Source of the DNA: Blastococcus sp. DSM 46786
Lineage (GTDB): Bacteria; Actinomycetota; Actinomycetes; Mycobacteriales; Geodermatophilaceae
Assembly: GCF_900109665.1 (NCBI RefSeq)
Contig: NZ_FOAO01000026.1
Coordinates: 1 to 54,274, forward strand
Length of the DNA stretch: 54,274 nt
Direction: 5' to 3'
Below are positions 41,198 to 51,429 of the stretch, piece by piece (positions within the stretch are counted from its first letter, which is position 1; each line of letters begins with the position of its first letter). The notes under the pieces were generated by a model. The model had not been told where the DNA came from. It did not search any database and saw only the letters and a list, made by a program, of their open reading frames with translations. A program made the translations under genes and the position numbers.

Positions 41198-41502
41198 ATG
41201 GGGGCAGCTGGGGAAGTAGGGCAGCACAGCTACATCCACGAGAAGGACGACTACCTCAAGCGCCTCCGGCGGATTGAGGGTCAGGCCCGTGGCCTGCAAC
41301 GGATGGTCGAGGAGGAGAAGTACTGCATCGACATCTCACCCAGGTCTCGGCTATGACGAAGGCCCTGCAGTCGGTGGCCCTCGGCCTGCTCGGGGAGCAC
41401 ATGAGCCACTGCGTCGTCCAGGCAGCCGCCGCCGGTGCCCCCGGGGCCGACGAGAAGGTCCGCGAGGCCTCCGAGGCGATCGCTCGCCTGGTGCGGTCCT
41501 GA
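41198..41502 (+). pseudogene. csoR: Copper-sensing repressor CsoR, frameshifted
   Basis: The first frame reads YLKRLRRIEGQARGLQRMVEEEKYCIDI, the CsoR/RcnR opening with the first Cu(I)-ligand Cys. The next frame continues MTKALQSVALGLLGEHMSHCV, which supplies the His and second Cys of the C-H-C copper site. The frames join if one base is restored near 41333-41338 (the expected run is CIDILTQVSAMTKAL). Restored length is about 101 aa, normal for the family. CsoR releases its operator when Cu(I) binds. If the missing base is real, the downstream copper genes would be constitutive. Confidence 0.88.
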
Positions 41503-41587
41503 CCGAGCGGACTGGTTGGGCCGCCACCGCGCCATCATCGGCGGAGCAACCATCAGAAGCAGTAACCATCAGAGAGGAAGTTCCGAA

Positions 41588-41878
41588 ATGAACACGTCCA
41601 CCTACACCGTCACCGGCATGACTTGCGGGCACTGCGTCGGCTCGGTGACCGAGGAGGTCAGCCAGGTTCCCGGCGTTACCCAGGTCGATGTCGACCTGGC
41701 CACCGGTGGCCTGACTGTCAGCAGCGAGACCGATGTCGACGACGCCGCCGTGCGCGCCGCTGTCGAGGAGGCCGGCTATGACGTGGCCACGCCTGTAAAC
41801 CAGGGGGCAGTCACGCCCGCCGCCCAGGTTCGCGCGCCTGGCAGCCAGGGGTCCGGGTGCAGCTGCGGCTGCAGCTGA
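41588..41878 (+). CDS. copZ: CopZ-like copper chaperone with Cys tail
   Basis: The protein is 96 aa from ATG 41588. Residues 1-68 are a heavy-metal-associated domain with the Cu(I) motif GMTCGHC. It hands copper to the ATPase encoded downstream. The last 25 residues form a flexible Gln/Ala tail ending in GCSCGCS. Four closely spaced Cys at the very C terminus are unusual for CopZ and could form an extra soft-metal site. It follows csoR and precedes copA, the classical order. Confidence 0.93.
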   Translation: MNTSTYTVTGMTCGHCVGSVTEEVSQVPGVTQVDVDLATGGLTVSSETDVDDAAVRAAVEEAGYDVATPVNQGAVTPAAQVRAPGSQGSGCSCGCS

Positions 41879-41929
41879 GCGACCCCCGAATACCAGTCGC
41901 CGCTCGATCCTGACGCGAGAGGACCAGAT

Positions 41930-42109
41930 GTGAACACCCCGACGAAGGTCGGTGCCTATGTGGCGGCCTTGGCCGCCGTATTCGCCGCCGCGGTCGGCAT
42001 CGGCAGCGCCGTCGGGCCGGTCGGGCCGGCCGGCGACCGGACCCAACCGCCGGCACAGACCGACATCCGCCACGGCGGCATGGAGATGGACGGCGACGCC
42101 GGCGCCTGA
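41930..42109 (+). CDS. Small membrane-anchored His/Met protein (59 aa)
   Basis: Reading from GTG 41930 to TGA 42107-42109 gives 59 aa. The N terminus is a hydrophobic helix (VGAYVAALAAVFAAAVGIG), followed by a Pro/Gly stretch and the metal-type end RHGGMEMDGDAGA. A GAGAGGA motif precedes the start. It resembles the N-terminal part of longer actinobacterial copper-region membrane proteins, so it may be a shortened version. It fits neatly between copZ and copA and is probably co-transcribed. Confidence 0.7.
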   Translation: MNTPTKVGAYVAALAAVFAAAVGIGSAVGPVGPAGDRTQPPAQTDIRHGGMEMDGDAGA

Positions 42110-42192
42110 CCGGACCCACCCCGGGGTCCCTGGGGCGGGTCCGGCCTCCGGGCGAGTCCGGCAACACCTAGTGATCTCTGACAGGAGAACCG

Positions 42193-44547
42193 ATGAGTTC
42201 CGCGACGAACCGCGCGACGCCCCCCACACCGGCCGGCGGCGACCAGGTCGAGCTCACGATCGGTGGCATGACATGTGCGTCGTGCGCCATGCGGATCGAG
42301 AAGCGGCTGAACAAGCTCGAGGGCGTCACCGCCACGGTCAACTACGCCACCGAGAAGGCCAAGGTGACCTACGCCGACGGTGTGAACCCGGAAGACCTGC
42401 TTGCAGCGGTGGGCAAGGCCGGTTACACGGCGCGGCTCCCTGAGCCGCCGAAGCCGGAAAATTCGGCAATGGGAGGGGAGGCCGGGGAGCCGGATCCGGT
42501 ACGCCCGCTCCGGCAGCGGGTGCTGGTGTCCACGGCGCTCACCGTTCCGGTCATCGCCATGGCGATGATCCCTGCCCTGCAGTTCACCTACTGGCAGTGG
42601 CTCTCGCTGACCCTGACCGCACCGGTCGTCGTCTGGGGCGCCCTCCCGTTCCACCGGGCGGCATTGACCAACCTGCGCCACGGCACCTCCACCATGGACA
42701 CGCTGGTCTCCATGGGCACCTTGGCCGCGTTCGGGTGGTCCCTGTACGCCCTTTTTCTCGGCACCGCAGGCGTCCCCGGCATGACCCACCCCTTCGAGAT
42801 CACCATCGCGCCCACGGACGGCGCCGCCAACATCTACCTCGAGGTCGCGGCGGGGGTCACCACCGCTATCCTCGCCGGGCGATACTTCGAGGCCCGCTCC
42901 AAGCGCCGGGCCGGCGCGGCCCTGCGGGCGCTGCTGGAGCTGGGAGCGAAGGAGGTCTCGGTCCTCCGCGGCGGCCGCGAGGAGCGGATCAGCGTCGACC
43001 AACTGGCCGCGGGGGACCTATTCGTCGTCCGGCCCGGGGAGAAGATTGCCACCGATGGCGTCATTGCCGAGGGTTCCTCGGCAATCGATGCCTCCATGCT
43101 GACCGGCGAATCCGTACCGGTTGAGGTCGGGCCCGGTGACACCGTCGTCGGTGCAACCGTCAACGCCGGCGGTCGCCTGGTGGTCCGAGCCACCAGGATC
43201 GGCTCGGACACCCAACTGGCGCAGATGGCCAAGCTCGTCGAGGAGGCGCAGAACGGCAAGGCCGACGTGCAACGCCTGGCCGACCGGGTCTCCACCGTCT
43301 TCGTCCCGATCGTGATCGCGCTGGCCGTGGCGACCCTCGGTTTCTGGATCGGCACCGGTGCTGGGCTCACCCTCGCATTCACTGCGACGGTTGCCGTCCT
43401 CATCATCGCCTGTCCGTGTGCGCTGGGCCTCGCCACCCCGACCGCCCTGATGGTCGGCACCGGCCGGGGCGCTCAGCTCGGCATCCTGATCAAGGGCCCC
43501 GAGGTACTGGAGTCCACCCGCAAGGTCGACACCGTCGTGCTGGACAAAACCGGCACGGTCACCACCGGGCGGATGACCCTGTTCGGCGTCGTCCCCGCCG
43601 CGGGGGAGGACGCCGACCAGCTACTGCGGCTGGCCGGCGCGCTGGAGGACGCCTCCGAGCACCCCATCGCCCAGGCCCTCGCCAAGGGCGCGACCGAGCG
43701 CACCGGTGCCCTGCCGCCCGTGGAGGGCTTCACCAACATCGAGGGGCTGGGCGTGCAGGGCGTCGTCGAGGGCCGCGCGGTGCTCGTCGGTCGCACCCGG
43801 CTGCTGGCCGAGTGGTCCCAGCAGTTGCCCGCCGACCTGGAAGAGGCCAAGGCCGCCGCGGAGGCCGAGGGAAAGACGGTCGTGGCCGTCGGCTGGGACG
43901 GCGCAGCCCGTGGCGTCCTCGTCGTGGCGGATGCGATCAAGGAGACGTCCGCAGAGGCCATCAGGCAGCTGCGCGATCTCGGGCTCACCCCGGTTCTGCT
44001 CACCGGCGACAACGAGACCGTGGCCCGTTCGGTCGCAACCCAGGTCGGAATCGATGAGGTCATCGCCGAGGTGCTACCGCAGGACAAGGTCGACGTCATC
44101 CAGCGGCTGCAGGCCGAGGGCAAGGTCGTCGCCATGGTGGGGGACGGGGTCAACGACGCCGCCGCCCTGGCCCAGGCCGACCTCGGCTTGGCCATGGGAA
44201 CCGGCACCGACGTCGCCATCGAAGCCAGCGACCTGACCCTGGTCCGAGGCGACCTGCGCGCCGCGGCCGACGCCATCCGACTGGCCCGCAAGACCCTGAG
44301 CACGATCAAGGGCAACCTGTTCTGGGCGTTCGCCTACAACGTGGCCGCGCTACCACTGGCCGCCGTCGGACTCCTCAACCCGCTGCTGGCCGGGGCGGCC
44401 ATGGCCTTTTCGTCGGTGTTCGTGGTCTCCAACAGTCTGCGGCTGCGCCGGTTCAAGGCCCTGGCCTCGAACCGCATCGACGGCGGGGCGGCCGTCAACC
44501 GAGGACGCGGTGCCGCGGCGGTCACCGTAGGGAACGGACGGAACTGA
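42193..44547 (+). CDS. copA: Copper-exporting P1B-type ATPase
   Basis: The protein is 784 aa from ATG 42193 with AGGAG upstream. An N-terminal metal-binding domain has GMTCASC. Eight membrane helices carry the Cu(I) motif [13 protein letters not shown]. The actuator has [10 protein letters not shown] and the phosphorylation site is DKTGTVTTG. The nucleotide domain has the P1B His-Pro pair (SEHPIAQ), and [14 protein letters not shown] completes the hinge. It pumps Cu(I) out using ATP. All catalytic residues appear intact. It closes the csoR-copZ-copA cluster. Confidence 0.97.
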   Translation: MSSATNRATPPTPAGGDQVELTIGGMTCASCAMRIEKRLNKLEGVTATVNYATEKAKVTYADGVNPEDLLAAVGKAGYTARLPEPPKPENSAMGGEAGEPDPVRPLRQRVLVSTALTVPVIAMAMIPALQFTYWQWLSLTLTAPVVVWGALPFHRAALTNLRHGTSTMDTLVSMGTLAAFGWSLYALFLGTAGVPGMTHPFEITIAPTDGAANIYLEVAAGVTTAILAGRYFEARSKRRAGAALRALLELGAKEVSVLRGGREERISVDQLAAGDLFVVRPGEKIATDGVIAEGSSAIDASMLTGESVPVEVGPGDTVVGATVNAGGRLVVRATRIGSDTQLAQMAKLVEEAQNGKADVQRLADRVSTVFVPIVIALAVATLGFWIGTGAGLTLAFTATVAVLIIACPCALGLATPTALMVGTGRGAQLGILIKGPEVLESTRKVDTVVLDKTGTVTTGRMTLFGVVPAAGEDADQLLRLAGALEDASEHPIAQALAKGATERTGALPPVEGFTNIEGLGVQGVVEGRAVLVGRTRLLAEWSQQLPADLEEAKAAAEAEGKTVVAVGWDGAARGVLVVADAIKETSAEAIRQLRDLGLTPVLLTGDNETVARSVATQVGIDEVIAEVLPQDKVDVIQRLQAEGKVVAMVGDGVNDAAALAQADLGLAMGTGTDVAIEASDLTLVRGDLRAAADAIRLARKTLSTIKGNLFWAFAYNVAALPLAAVGLLNPLLAGAAMAFSSVFVVSNSLRLRRFKALASNRIDGGAAVNRGRGAAAVTVGNGRN

Positions 44548-44986
44548 GTCCTGAGCCCCCCCGTCCCTGACTCCGCCGCAGCTCCGGCGGCTGGCCACGG
44601 TCGGCTTTGCCGCCCGCGGAGCCGTCCTTGCGGGACTGGGACGGCGTTCCTGTCCTCCGTGAGGGCGGCGTGGCAATGTCGACATCGCTGGTACCTGGCG
44701 CAGCACCTCTCATCAGCCTCGGGATCGACGGGGGAGCCGGGGGCGCGGACACCTTCGGCCACCACCTCACCGCCGAACCGACGCTGCTCGGCCGGATACG
44801 GATCGCTCATGGTTCACCTGCCCTATCCAACGGTCTAAATTACGGGTTCTCGTCGAACGCAGTTTCTTTCCTCTCCGGCCGCTCCAGAGAGGACGCTTGT
44901 GGGCGCTGGACAGCGCGAGGCCTCCTTCGCCGGATCTGACCGCCGCGTGGGGCTGGGCGGGGTACGGCCCAGTCGCTCCCAGCACT
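44548..44986. other. Gap between copA and egtD
   Basis: Convergent gap of 439 bp. A plus-strand ORF at 44607-44939 has no recognisable family and no ribosome-binding site. I see no palindrome of either class and no clear terminator hairpin. Confidence 0.35.
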
Positions 44987-45955
44987 TCAGGCGGGGACAG
45001 ACAATGAAACGGCAAAGTCGCCATCCCGGTCGGTCCACCAGTGCGTCAGCCTCAGGCCGGCTGCGGCGAGCTCGGCTTCGACCCCCTCCCGGCGGAACTT
45101 CGCTGAGACCTCGGTCCGCATCTCCTCCGCTTCGGCGAAGGGGACATCGAGGTCGAGGGCGGCAACCCGGACAACCTGCTCGGTCCGTGACCGCAGCCGC
45201 ATTTCGATCCACTCGTGCTCGGCGTCCCACACGGCGACGTGCTCGAATGCCGTTTCGTCGAAGTCGGCCCCTAGCTCCCGATTCAGCACGGTCACGACGT
45301 TCCGGTTGAAGGCGGCGGTGACGCCGGCGGCGTCGTCGTAGGCGCGCAGCAGCCGCGCCGGGTCCTTGACCAGATCGGTGCCGAGGAGAAACGAGTCACC
45401 CGGATCCAGCGTGCCGGCCAGGTCGGTCAGGAACCGTGCCCGTGGGACGGGCTCCAGGTTGCCGATCGTCGATCCGAGGAAGGCGACCATCCGTCGTCCG
45501 GTGCGGGGCAGGCGGTCCAGGTGTTCGGTGAAGTCGCCGATCACCGCGTCGACCGTGACTTCCGGGTACTCCTCGACGACCGCAGCGCCGGCGGCCGCGA
45601 GCACGGTCGGATCGATGTCAAACGGGACGAACCGGCGAAGCGTTCCGGCCCGGGAAAGCGCGGTCAGCAGCAGCCGGGTCTTCTCCGACGTCCCGCTACC
45701 CAGCTCGACCAGCACGTCCGCGCCCGAGGCCGCCGCGATCGCGTCGGCGTGAACCTGTAGCACCGCCCGCTCGGCGCGGGTCGGGTAGTACTCCGGCAGC
45801 CGGGTGATCTGGTCGAACAGCTCGCTGCCGCGCTCGTCGTAGAACCACCGGGGTGGCAGTGACTTGGGCGTCGAGGTGAGCCCGGCCAGTGCGTCGGCGC
45901 GCAGCGCCTCGCGGGCGTCGTCGGGGGCCAGGTGGCTGGTCAGAGAGACGGTCAT
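44987..45955 (-). CDS. egtD: L-histidine N-alpha-methyltransferase (EgtD)
   Basis: The 322-aa protein is the SAM-dependent enzyme that trimethylates histidine to hercynine, the first committed step to ergothioneine. Typical features are [20 protein letters not shown] at the N terminus, [14 protein letters not shown] for [19 protein letters not shown] and the histidine-binding region with YDD ([15 protein letters not shown]). It is the last gene of the egtA-B-C-D operon and its start overlaps the egtC end by 4 nt. Confidence 0.96.
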   Translation of the reverse strand: MTVSLTSHLAPDDAREALRADALAGLTSTPKSLPPRWFYDERGSELFDQITRLPEYYPTRAERAVLQVHADAIAAASGADVLVELGSGTSEKTRLLLTALSRAGTLRRFVPFDIDPTVLAAAGAAVVEEYPEVTVDAVIGDFTEHLDRLPRTGRRMVAFLGSTIGNLEPVPRARFLTDLAGTLDPGDSFLLGTDLVKDPARLLRAYDDAAGVTAAFNRNVVTVLNRELGADFDETAFEHVAVWDAEHEWIEMRLRSRTEQVVRVAALDLDVPFAEAEEMRTEVSAKFRREGVEAELAAAGLRLTHWWTDRDGDFAVSLSVPA

Positions 45956-46671
45956 TCGCGCTCCTCGGTGGTCGGGGTCGCCGGGTCCAGCGGGGTCAGC
46001 GTCAGCCCGTCGGGCGTGACCTCTACCAGGTGCCGGTCGGGGACGTCGGCCCAGGCCGGGTCGTCGTCCCAGGGTTCGCTGGCCAGCGCGGTGCCCTCAT
46101 CGGTGGACAGCACCGACAGGGTGTCGCCCCAGGTTGTGGCCAGCAGCCGGGCGCCGTCGGCGGCCAGCAGGTTCAGGCGGGCCGCCGGGTCGGCGGCGCC
46201 GACCTCGGCGACCGTGGCGCCCAGCGCGTCCAGCCCCCGGTCGAAGACCAGGGCGGCCAGTAGCGCGCTGTCGACGGTGGACTCGGCCGTGCGCGCCGGT
46301 GGCAGCACTGTGCGGTCGACCCGACCGTTGTGCGACAGCAGCCAGGTGCCGTCGGTGAACGGGGCCACCGCGCTCTCCTCCAGCGGCATCCCGACCGTGG
46401 CCGACCGGACGGCGGCCACTGCGCATCCGGAGCGCACCACCGGCGCCACCGAGGCGAAGGACGGGTCGGCCCAGAGCGGGCGGGCCGATCGCCAGCGCGC
46501 GGGCCCCTCCCGGCCGGGCGCCCAGAAGCCGACGCCCCAGCCGTCGGCGTTCACGGTGCCGTGCCGCTGGCGGCGCGGCGCCCAGGACTGCACGAGCAGC
46601 GAGGACGGCGGTTCCAGCACCAGCTCGGCCAGCGACCGTGGCCGGCCCAGCCAGGCCAGGTGGCGGCACAT
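45952..46671 (-). CDS. egtC: Gamma-glutamyl-hercynylcysteine sulfoxide hydrolase (EgtC)
   Basis: The protein is 239 aa from ATG 46671. It begins MCRHLAWLG, which exposes Cys2 as the N-terminal nucleophile of class II glutamine amidotransferases. [10 protein letters not shown] and SHNGRV are the family motifs. It removes the gamma-glutamyl group during ergothioneine synthesis. The ATG shares one base with the egtB stop (TGATG), and the gene is followed at once by egtD. Confidence 0.95.
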   Translation of the reverse strand: MCRHLAWLGRPRSLAELVLEPPSSLLVQSWAPRRQRHGTVNADGWGVGFWAPGREGPARWRSARPLWADPSFASVAPVVRSGCAVAAVRSATVGMPLEESAVAPFTDGTWLLSHNGRVDRTVLPPARTAESTVDSALLAALVFDRGLDALGATVAEVGAADPAARLNLLAADGARLLATTWGDTLSVLSTDEGTALASEPWDDDPAWADVPDRHLVEVTPDGLTLTPLDPATPTTEERE

Positions 46672-48002
46672 CAGGCGGCCGGCCCGCCGATGGAGCAGGC
46701 GAGCCGGATGCCGCTGAAGACCTGCCGGCGGATCGGGTGGTCCCAGTTGCGGAAGCTGGGTCGCAGGATCGAGGCCGCGACTGCCCAGGACCCGCCCCGC
46801 AGCACCCGGTAGTCGCCGCCGAAGAAGGGCGCGGAGTAGTCGGCGTAGAGCATCGGGCGGAAGCCCGGCCAGGGCTGGAAGGGCGAGGACGTCCACTCCC
46901 AGACGTCGCCCATCAGCTGCTCAGCCCCGTAGGTCGAGGCGCCGGCCGGGTAGGCGCCGACCGGAGCCGGGCGCAGCGCCCCGCCGCCGAGGTTGGCCAG
47001 TGCGGGCGTCGGCTCTGCCGAGCCCCACGGGAAGCGGCGCCGCCGGCCGGTGGCCGGGTCCCAGACCGCAGCCTTCTCCCACTCGGCCTCGGTCGGCAGC
47101 CGCGCGCCGGCCCAGGCAGGGTCGACGGCTGCGACCCAGGCGGCGTAGGCCTCGGCCTCGAAGTACGTGACGTGCTGGACCGGCTCGTCCGGCGGCAGCT
47201 GCTCCACGTCGCCGAACCGGGTCCGGGTGCCGTGGGCACTCCAGAACTGCGGCCGCTCCAACCCGGCCTCCTGCCGGTGCGTCCAGCCACGGGCCGACCA
47301 CCAGCGGGGGTCGCTGTACCCGCCGTCGGCGACGAACGCCGCATACTCGGCATTGGTGACCGGCACCCGGCCGATCCGGAAGGCGGGCACGTCGACGACG
47401 TGCGCCGGCCGCTCGTTGTCCAGCGAGAACGGCTCGTCGGCGGCGTCCACCCCGAGGACGAACGGCCCACCGGGCACCAGCACGGAGGTGCCGGCCACGC
47501 CCGGGCGTCCACCGGGCAGCGGCTCGCCGAGCCCGAGCAGCGGCGGCCCGGTGCGGAGGTTGAGCGCCTGCAGCATCGTCTCGTCGTGCTGCTGCTCGTG
47601 GCTGACCACCATGGCGAAGTCGAACGGGTCGTCGTCGCTGCCGAGCCGCTCGAGCCGGTCGAGCACTCGGCCCCGGACCTCGCGGCAGAAGGACCGGGCC
47701 TCCACCGGCGGTAGCAGCGGCAGGCGGGAGCGGACGGCGCGGGGCTGGGTGAAGGCGTCGTAGAGGGCCTCGACGCCGGCCGGCAGCAGGCCCTCCCGGC
47801 GCGGGTCACCGTGTCGCAGCAGCCACAGGTCCTCCTGCTGGCCGATGTGTGCGAGGTCCCACACCAGTGGGGACAGCAGCGGGCTGTGCTGGCGCAGCAA
47901 CTCCGGCTCGTCGTGGTCGGTGAGCAGCAGGGTCCGGTCCCGTGCGCCGGTGAGGTTCCGGGCCAGCACGTCGCGCAGGTCGGCACGGCGGGATTCGGTC
48001 AC
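46671..48002 (-). CDS. egtB: Hercynine oxygenase (EgtB), iron(II) sulfoxide synthase
   Basis: The protein is 443 aa from GTG 48002. The N-terminal DinB-like domain supplies the iron His residues (LVWDLAHIG and [12 protein letters not shown], an HxxxHxE motif). The C-terminal formylglycine-generating-enzyme-like domain has [23 protein letters not shown] and VLRGGSWA. It joins hercynine to gamma-glutamyl-cysteine (or cysteine) with oxygen to give the sulfoxide. GTG start overlaps the egtA stop by 4 nt. Confidence 0.96.
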   Translation of the reverse strand: MTESRRADLRDVLARNLTGARDRTLLLTDHDEPELLRQHSPLLSPLVWDLAHIGQQEDLWLLRHGDPRREGLLPAGVEALYDAFTQPRAVRSRLPLLPPVEARSFCREVRGRVLDRLERLGSDDDPFDFAMVVSHEQQHDETMLQALNLRTGPPLLGLGEPLPGGRPGVAGTSVLVPGGPFVLGVDAADEPFSLDNERPAHVVDVPAFRIGRVPVTNAEYAAFVADGGYSDPRWWSARGWTHRQEAGLERPQFWSAHGTRTRFGDVEQLPPDEPVQHVTYFEAEAYAAWVAAVDPAWAGARLPTEAEWEKAAVWDPATGRRRRFPWGSAEPTPALANLGGGALRPAPVGAYPAGASTYGAEQLMGDVWEWTSSPFQPWPGFRPMLYADYSAPFFGGDYRVLRGGSWAVAASILRPSFRNWDHPIRRQVFSGIRLACSIGGPAA

Positions 48003-49270
48003 GGGGCGGCCTCCGGGGTCCGGGTCGCAGTCAGCAGGGCGGCGGCAGCCCCACCCTCGAGGGCGGTGCGCAGGAGGGCATCGCCTGGGCTGGCGCCTCG
48101 GTCCACCAGCTCGGCGAGGGCCTCGACCTCGGGACGCAAGGCTGCGGGCACGGCTCCCAAGGCCGCATCCAGGCAGGAGCGGGCCGCCGCGTGCAGGCCC
48201 GGATCGGCCAGCCCGAGGTGGGCCGCGCGGGACCAGGCCCCCGCAACGGCCTCGGTGGCGGCCGCGGCCCGGTCCGCGGCGAGCGGATCGTCCAGCAGGG
48301 CCGAGGTGATCGCGGCCAGCGCCGGCCACCAGGGCTCGGGAGCGGCGTCGAGGTAACGGATCTCCAGGTATCCCCGCGGCCGCACCGGCGGGAAGAGCGT
48401 GGAGAGGTGGTAGTCGAGGTCGGCCGAGGTGGGGCGGCGACCGGCGAGCGGAGCGGCACCGGTGATCCAGTCGGCGAACGGCACCCGGCCGCACACGGGA
48501 TCGGCGCTCCCGGAGACGGCGTCGCGCACCAGCATCACCGGGGCGGCGAGGGCGTAGTTCGCCCACTCGCCGGCGGGGTCGTCCCCGCCCAGCAGCGGGC
48601 CGCAGCGGGCCTGGTCCAGGTCCCCCCATACCTGCTGGCGGCCCGACCGCCACCCGACCGCCCGCCCGGTGGCCAGCGGGGAGCAGGCGGAGACGGCGAC
48701 GAGGACCGGCCCTAGCTGGTGGGCGAGGGCGACCCGCCGGCCCCAGGCCTGCGGCGGCCCGGCTTCCAGGTTGACCTGCAGTGAGGCGGTCGAGGTCATC
48801 ATCGCCGTTCCGGCCGCGGCGCAGCCGACGGAGGCGAAGTGCTGCTCCATCGCGGCGTACCGGACGGCCGGATTAACCCGCTGCGGCGCCCGGAGCGGGT
48901 CTCGGCCCATCAGAGCGAGGGCCAGACCCGCCTCGGCGAAGGCCGCCCTGAGGACGGTCGAGTCGGTGCGCAGCGCAGCCACGGCGGTCGTGATGTCCGG
49001 CGCCGGCGGGCCGGACAGCTCGACCTGGCCACCGGGCTCGAACGTGATCCGGCTGGCGCCTGGCAGTACCGGCAGGCGGCGAACAATGGCTTGCAGGGTC
49101 GGCCAGGGCACCCGGCGGTCCGGATTCCCCGTATCGACGACGTGTGCTTCGAGTTCTATGCCGACGCGCCCGACAGGGCCCGGTTGCAGAGCGTGGGTCG
49201 CGATGCGGGCGCTCGCCTCGGCGAGGGTCAGGCAGGAGGCCTGTCCCTCACCGATCGGCGCCGACGTCAT
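47999..49270 (-). CDS. egtA: Gamma-glutamylcysteine synthetase of the ergothioneine pathway (EgtA)
   Basis: The protein is 423 aa from ATG 49270 with GGAGAGG upstream; earlier in-frame codons give low-complexity sequence. It is a GCS2-type carboxylate-amine ligase ([38 protein letters not shown], then YLEIRYLDA). It makes gamma-glutamyl-cysteine, the sulfur donor for EgtB. It is first in the egtA-B-C-D operon; no egtE was seen, as is common, since the last lyase is often encoded elsewhere. fdxA lies 127 nt upstream on the same strand. Confidence 0.95.
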   Translation of the reverse strand: MTSAPIGEGQASCLTLAEASARIATHALQPGPVGRVGIELEAHVVDTGNPDRRVPWPTLQAIVRRLPVLPGASRITFEPGGQVELSGPPAPDITTAVAALRTDSTVLRAAFAEAGLALALMGRDPLRAPQRVNPAVRYAAMEQHFASVGCAAAGTAMMTSTASLQVNLEAGPPQAWGRRVALAHQLGPVLVAVSACSPLATGRAVGWRSGRQQVWGDLDQARCGPLLGGDDPAGEWANYALAAPVMLVRDAVSGSADPVCGRVPFADWITGAAPLAGRRPTSADLDYHLSTLFPPVRPRGYLEIRYLDAAPEPWWPALAAITSALLDDPLAADRAAAATEAVAGAWSRAAHLGLADPGLHAAARSCLDAALGAVPAALRPEVEALAELVDRGASPGDALLRTALEGGAAAALLTATRTPEAAP

Positions 49271-49396
49271 GTACCTCTCCTGGTGCGTTTGGCCCGCGGT
49301 AGCCGTGGCCGGTCTGCGGGCTCGGGGGTGTTGCGCCCACCTCGGGACTGTCTCCCTGTCTCGCGGGAGTCCGTCACGGGCCGGCACGTGCTGCGG

Positions 49397-49723
49397 TCAG
49401 CGCGGGGCAGCTTGCGGCGGCAGGGCTGCGACCAGTGGATGGTCCCTATCGATCTTGCCGGTTCTCGCCGCGCCCCCGGGACTGCCCAGGTCGGAGAAAA
49501 GGTCCACGTTGGCGTTGTAGAAATCCTTCCACTTGTCCGGGACGTCGTCCTCGTAGTAGATGGCCTCCACCGGGCACACTGGCTCGCACGCTCCGCAGTC
49601 GACGCACTCGTCGGGATGGATGTACGCCATCCGCTCTCCGATGTAGATGCAGTCGACCGGGCATTCGTCGATGCAGGCCTTGTCGAGAACGTCGACGCAG
49701 GGTTGCGTGATGACGTAAGTCAC
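49397..49723 (-). CDS. fdxA: 7Fe ferredoxin FdxA
   Basis: The protein is 108 aa from GTG 49723, with GGAGGAA just upstream. The N-terminal cluster ligands are CVDVLDKACIDECPVDC and the second set is CVDCGACEPVCP, the pattern of [3Fe-4S]/[4Fe-4S] ferredoxins. FdxA proteins carry electrons in the cytosol and are induced by acid, metals or hypoxia in mycobacteria. A CCGTA palindrome lies 126 bp upstream, so ArsR-type control is likely. It could be co-transcribed with egtABCD. Confidence 0.95.
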   Translation of the reverse strand: MTYVITQPCVDVLDKACIDECPVDCIYIGERMAYIHPDECVDCGACEPVCPVEAIYYEDDVPDKWKDFYNANVDLFSDLGSPGGAARTGKIDRDHPLVAALPPQAAPR

Positions 49724-50041
49724 GTGTTCCTCCAAGTCGTCTAGGGTCAGGGGCGCCGTCGCTGTGCCGAGACGTCAGGGTGTCGTCGTCGGAACCGGAT
49801 CGCTGTAGTGACCCGGGGCCTTCATCTCCCGTCGCTCCGAAGAGAATCATCCGTATATCCGTACGGCGATCGTCCGCCCGGTGACGGGATCGGCAACTCG
49901 AGGTCAGTAGGACCGCGCCGGGCTGGTCAGCGGCGGCTCGGTCAGCAGGCGGAGGCTGACGATCGGCGTCGTCGCTCCGACTGGCGGATGGTGCTGCACG
50001 TTTGATGCCCGATGAATCGGTCAGGACGGGGAGTCCTCGGA
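49724..50041. other. Control region of fdxA
   Basis: No gene. It contains CCGTA site 2 (49849-49868). The right end is the downstream region of the potassium-channel gene. Confidence 0.4.
49849..49868. promoter_or_regulatory. CCGTA palindrome, site 2 (fdxA)
   Basis: ATCCGTA-N6-TACGGCG, core CCGTA-N6-TACGG perfect, 126 bp before the fdxA start. Confidence 0.65.
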
Positions 50042-50935
50042 CTAGGGTCCGGACAGAGGGGTGTACCCGTGGTCCCTGCCGAAGGCGTCGAAGACATCGC
50101 TCGTTGTCCCGTCGACCTTGAAAAAGTCGTCGTTGAGTACCTCTGCCAGGTCGTCGAGCGTCGAGCGCAGAGTACTTGCGGTTCGCTGCACGTCCGGTCT
50201 GCTGGCGGTGCGGCCGAGGTCGGCGAGGTGCAGGGCGTAGGGCAGCGTGGCCGCTAGTGAGGAGGTCTTCCCGTTGTTGTGGAAGTAGTAGATCTCCGAG
50301 TTCTGCGCCAGGTCCGTGCGTGTCTGTGTGATCTGGGTGGCCAGACTGTCCAGGGTCTGGGCCACCGCCGAGGAGTCTGCATCGAGGAGTTGCTGCTCCA
50401 TGCCGCTTCGCTGAAGGGCCGCCAGTCGGATCGACAAGGCGCGTGTGCGGGTGAGAGCCGGGTAGATCTGCATGATCCAGGTGACGGCGGTGGTCAGGAG
50501 TGCGAAGCCGATCAGCGTCTGCAGAGGTGCGACGATCCGCAGCCAGCTATACGTGGGGAGCATCCCGCCGAAGCCGACGGTGGACGTGCTCACCATGGAG
50601 AAATGCACGGCGTCGAGGAAATCACTACGTGTCCCCGGCCTCAGAGTTCCGGTGAACAGGAAGCCTTCCGGAATATAGGGCCAGTAGACGAGGGCGCCCC
50701 CGACGAGGACCAGGACCACCCACGTGATGATGGTGCCCACGATTCCCAGGGGGCCCGCGAGCTGACTCGGCTTGCCATTGCGCAGTCGGAACAGGCGCCA
50801 GTGCATCCGGAGGATGAGGCGAGCGAGTGACCCCTGGCCGCTCGGGTGGAACAGGGTGTGGAACAAATCCCACAGGGCGACGGCGACCAGGGCGACGCCG
50901 AATGCCGTCACGAGCCAGGCTAGCCAGGGTGACAT
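50042..50935 (-). CDS. Potassium channel family protein
   Basis: The 297-aa protein has membrane helices at about 5-25, 65-90 and 128-150. The pore region carries the selectivity filter in STSTVGFGGMLP, a TVGFG variant of the K+ filter. A cytoplasmic helical domain of about 145 residues follows; it is not an RCK/TrkA domain and I do not recognise it. It is a two-TM-type channel with an extra N-terminal helix. A perfect ATCCGTA-N6-TACGGAT palindrome 58 bp upstream suggests ArsR control, unusual for a K+ channel. Confidence 0.85.
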   Translation of the reverse strand: MSPWLAWLVTAFGVALVAVALWDLFHTLFHPSGQGSLARLILRMHWRLFRLRNGKPSQLAGPLGIVGTIITWVVLVLVGGALVYWPYIPEGFLFTGTLRPGTRSDFLDAVHFSMVSTSTVGFGGMLPTYSWLRIVAPLQTLIGFALLTTAVTWIMQIYPALTRTRALSIRLAALQRSGMEQQLLDADSSAVAQTLDSLATQITQTRTDLAQNSEIYYFHNNGKTSSLAATLPYALHLADLGRTASRPDVQRTASTLRSTLDDLAEVLNDDFFKVDGTTSDVFDAFGRDHGYTPLSGP

Positions 50936-50992
50936 GCTTGGATTCCTTCGAGGCTGACTGGTGCATAGGGCACAGGCGGAGGGCGCACGGAA

Positions 50993-51012
50993 ATCCGTAC
51001 ATGCTTACGGAT
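50993..51012. promoter_or_regulatory. CCGTA palindrome, site 3 (K+ channel)
   Basis: ATCCGTA-N6-TACGGAT, a perfect 7-bp inverted repeat, 58 bp before the channel gene start. Confidence 0.7.
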
Positions 51013-51155
51013 GTGCGCTGCCCGAAGAGAGTGAGGTGAAACGTTCCCCGAGCTGTTTCATCGGACGATCCGCCGCTGATGCACTTGTCGACCGCACGGC
51101 CGGTCCTGGACTGCAACGGCTGCAGGGGACTCAGGCGTCATCGACTCAGCGATTT

Positions 51156-51296
51156 TCAGCCGCACGGGGGATCAGGTCGCGGAATCGTGGTCCCCACCGC
51201 GGTGACGTGGCCGTAGTTCGGCACGTCGACCCGGCACTCGTCGATGCAGGCCTTGTTGAGAACGTCAACGCAGGACTGCGTGATGACGTAGGTCAC
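51156..51296 (-). pseudogene. Truncated fdxA copy
   Basis: From GTG 51296 the first 28 codons (TYVITQSCVDVLNKACIDEC) match FdxA, and the DNA is about 90% identical over the first 55 bp. After residue 28 the sequence departs and stops at 46 aa, so the second iron-sulfur motif and one first-cluster Cys (Cys to Val region RVDVPNYG) are lost. It cannot form both clusters. A CCGTA palindrome at a similar upstream distance shows that the control region was copied too. Confidence 0.8.
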
Positions 51297-51429
51297 CGTG
51301 CTTTTCCGAAGCATGTCGGGTCGGGGGTCGCCCAGGTGCACCGGCTGGACTTGGTTTCGAGGCCGCCGACGGAACCCTGAGCATTCCTGCGACGTGGAGC
51401 CCTTCTTGTCAGTTGGTGGACGCGATCGC

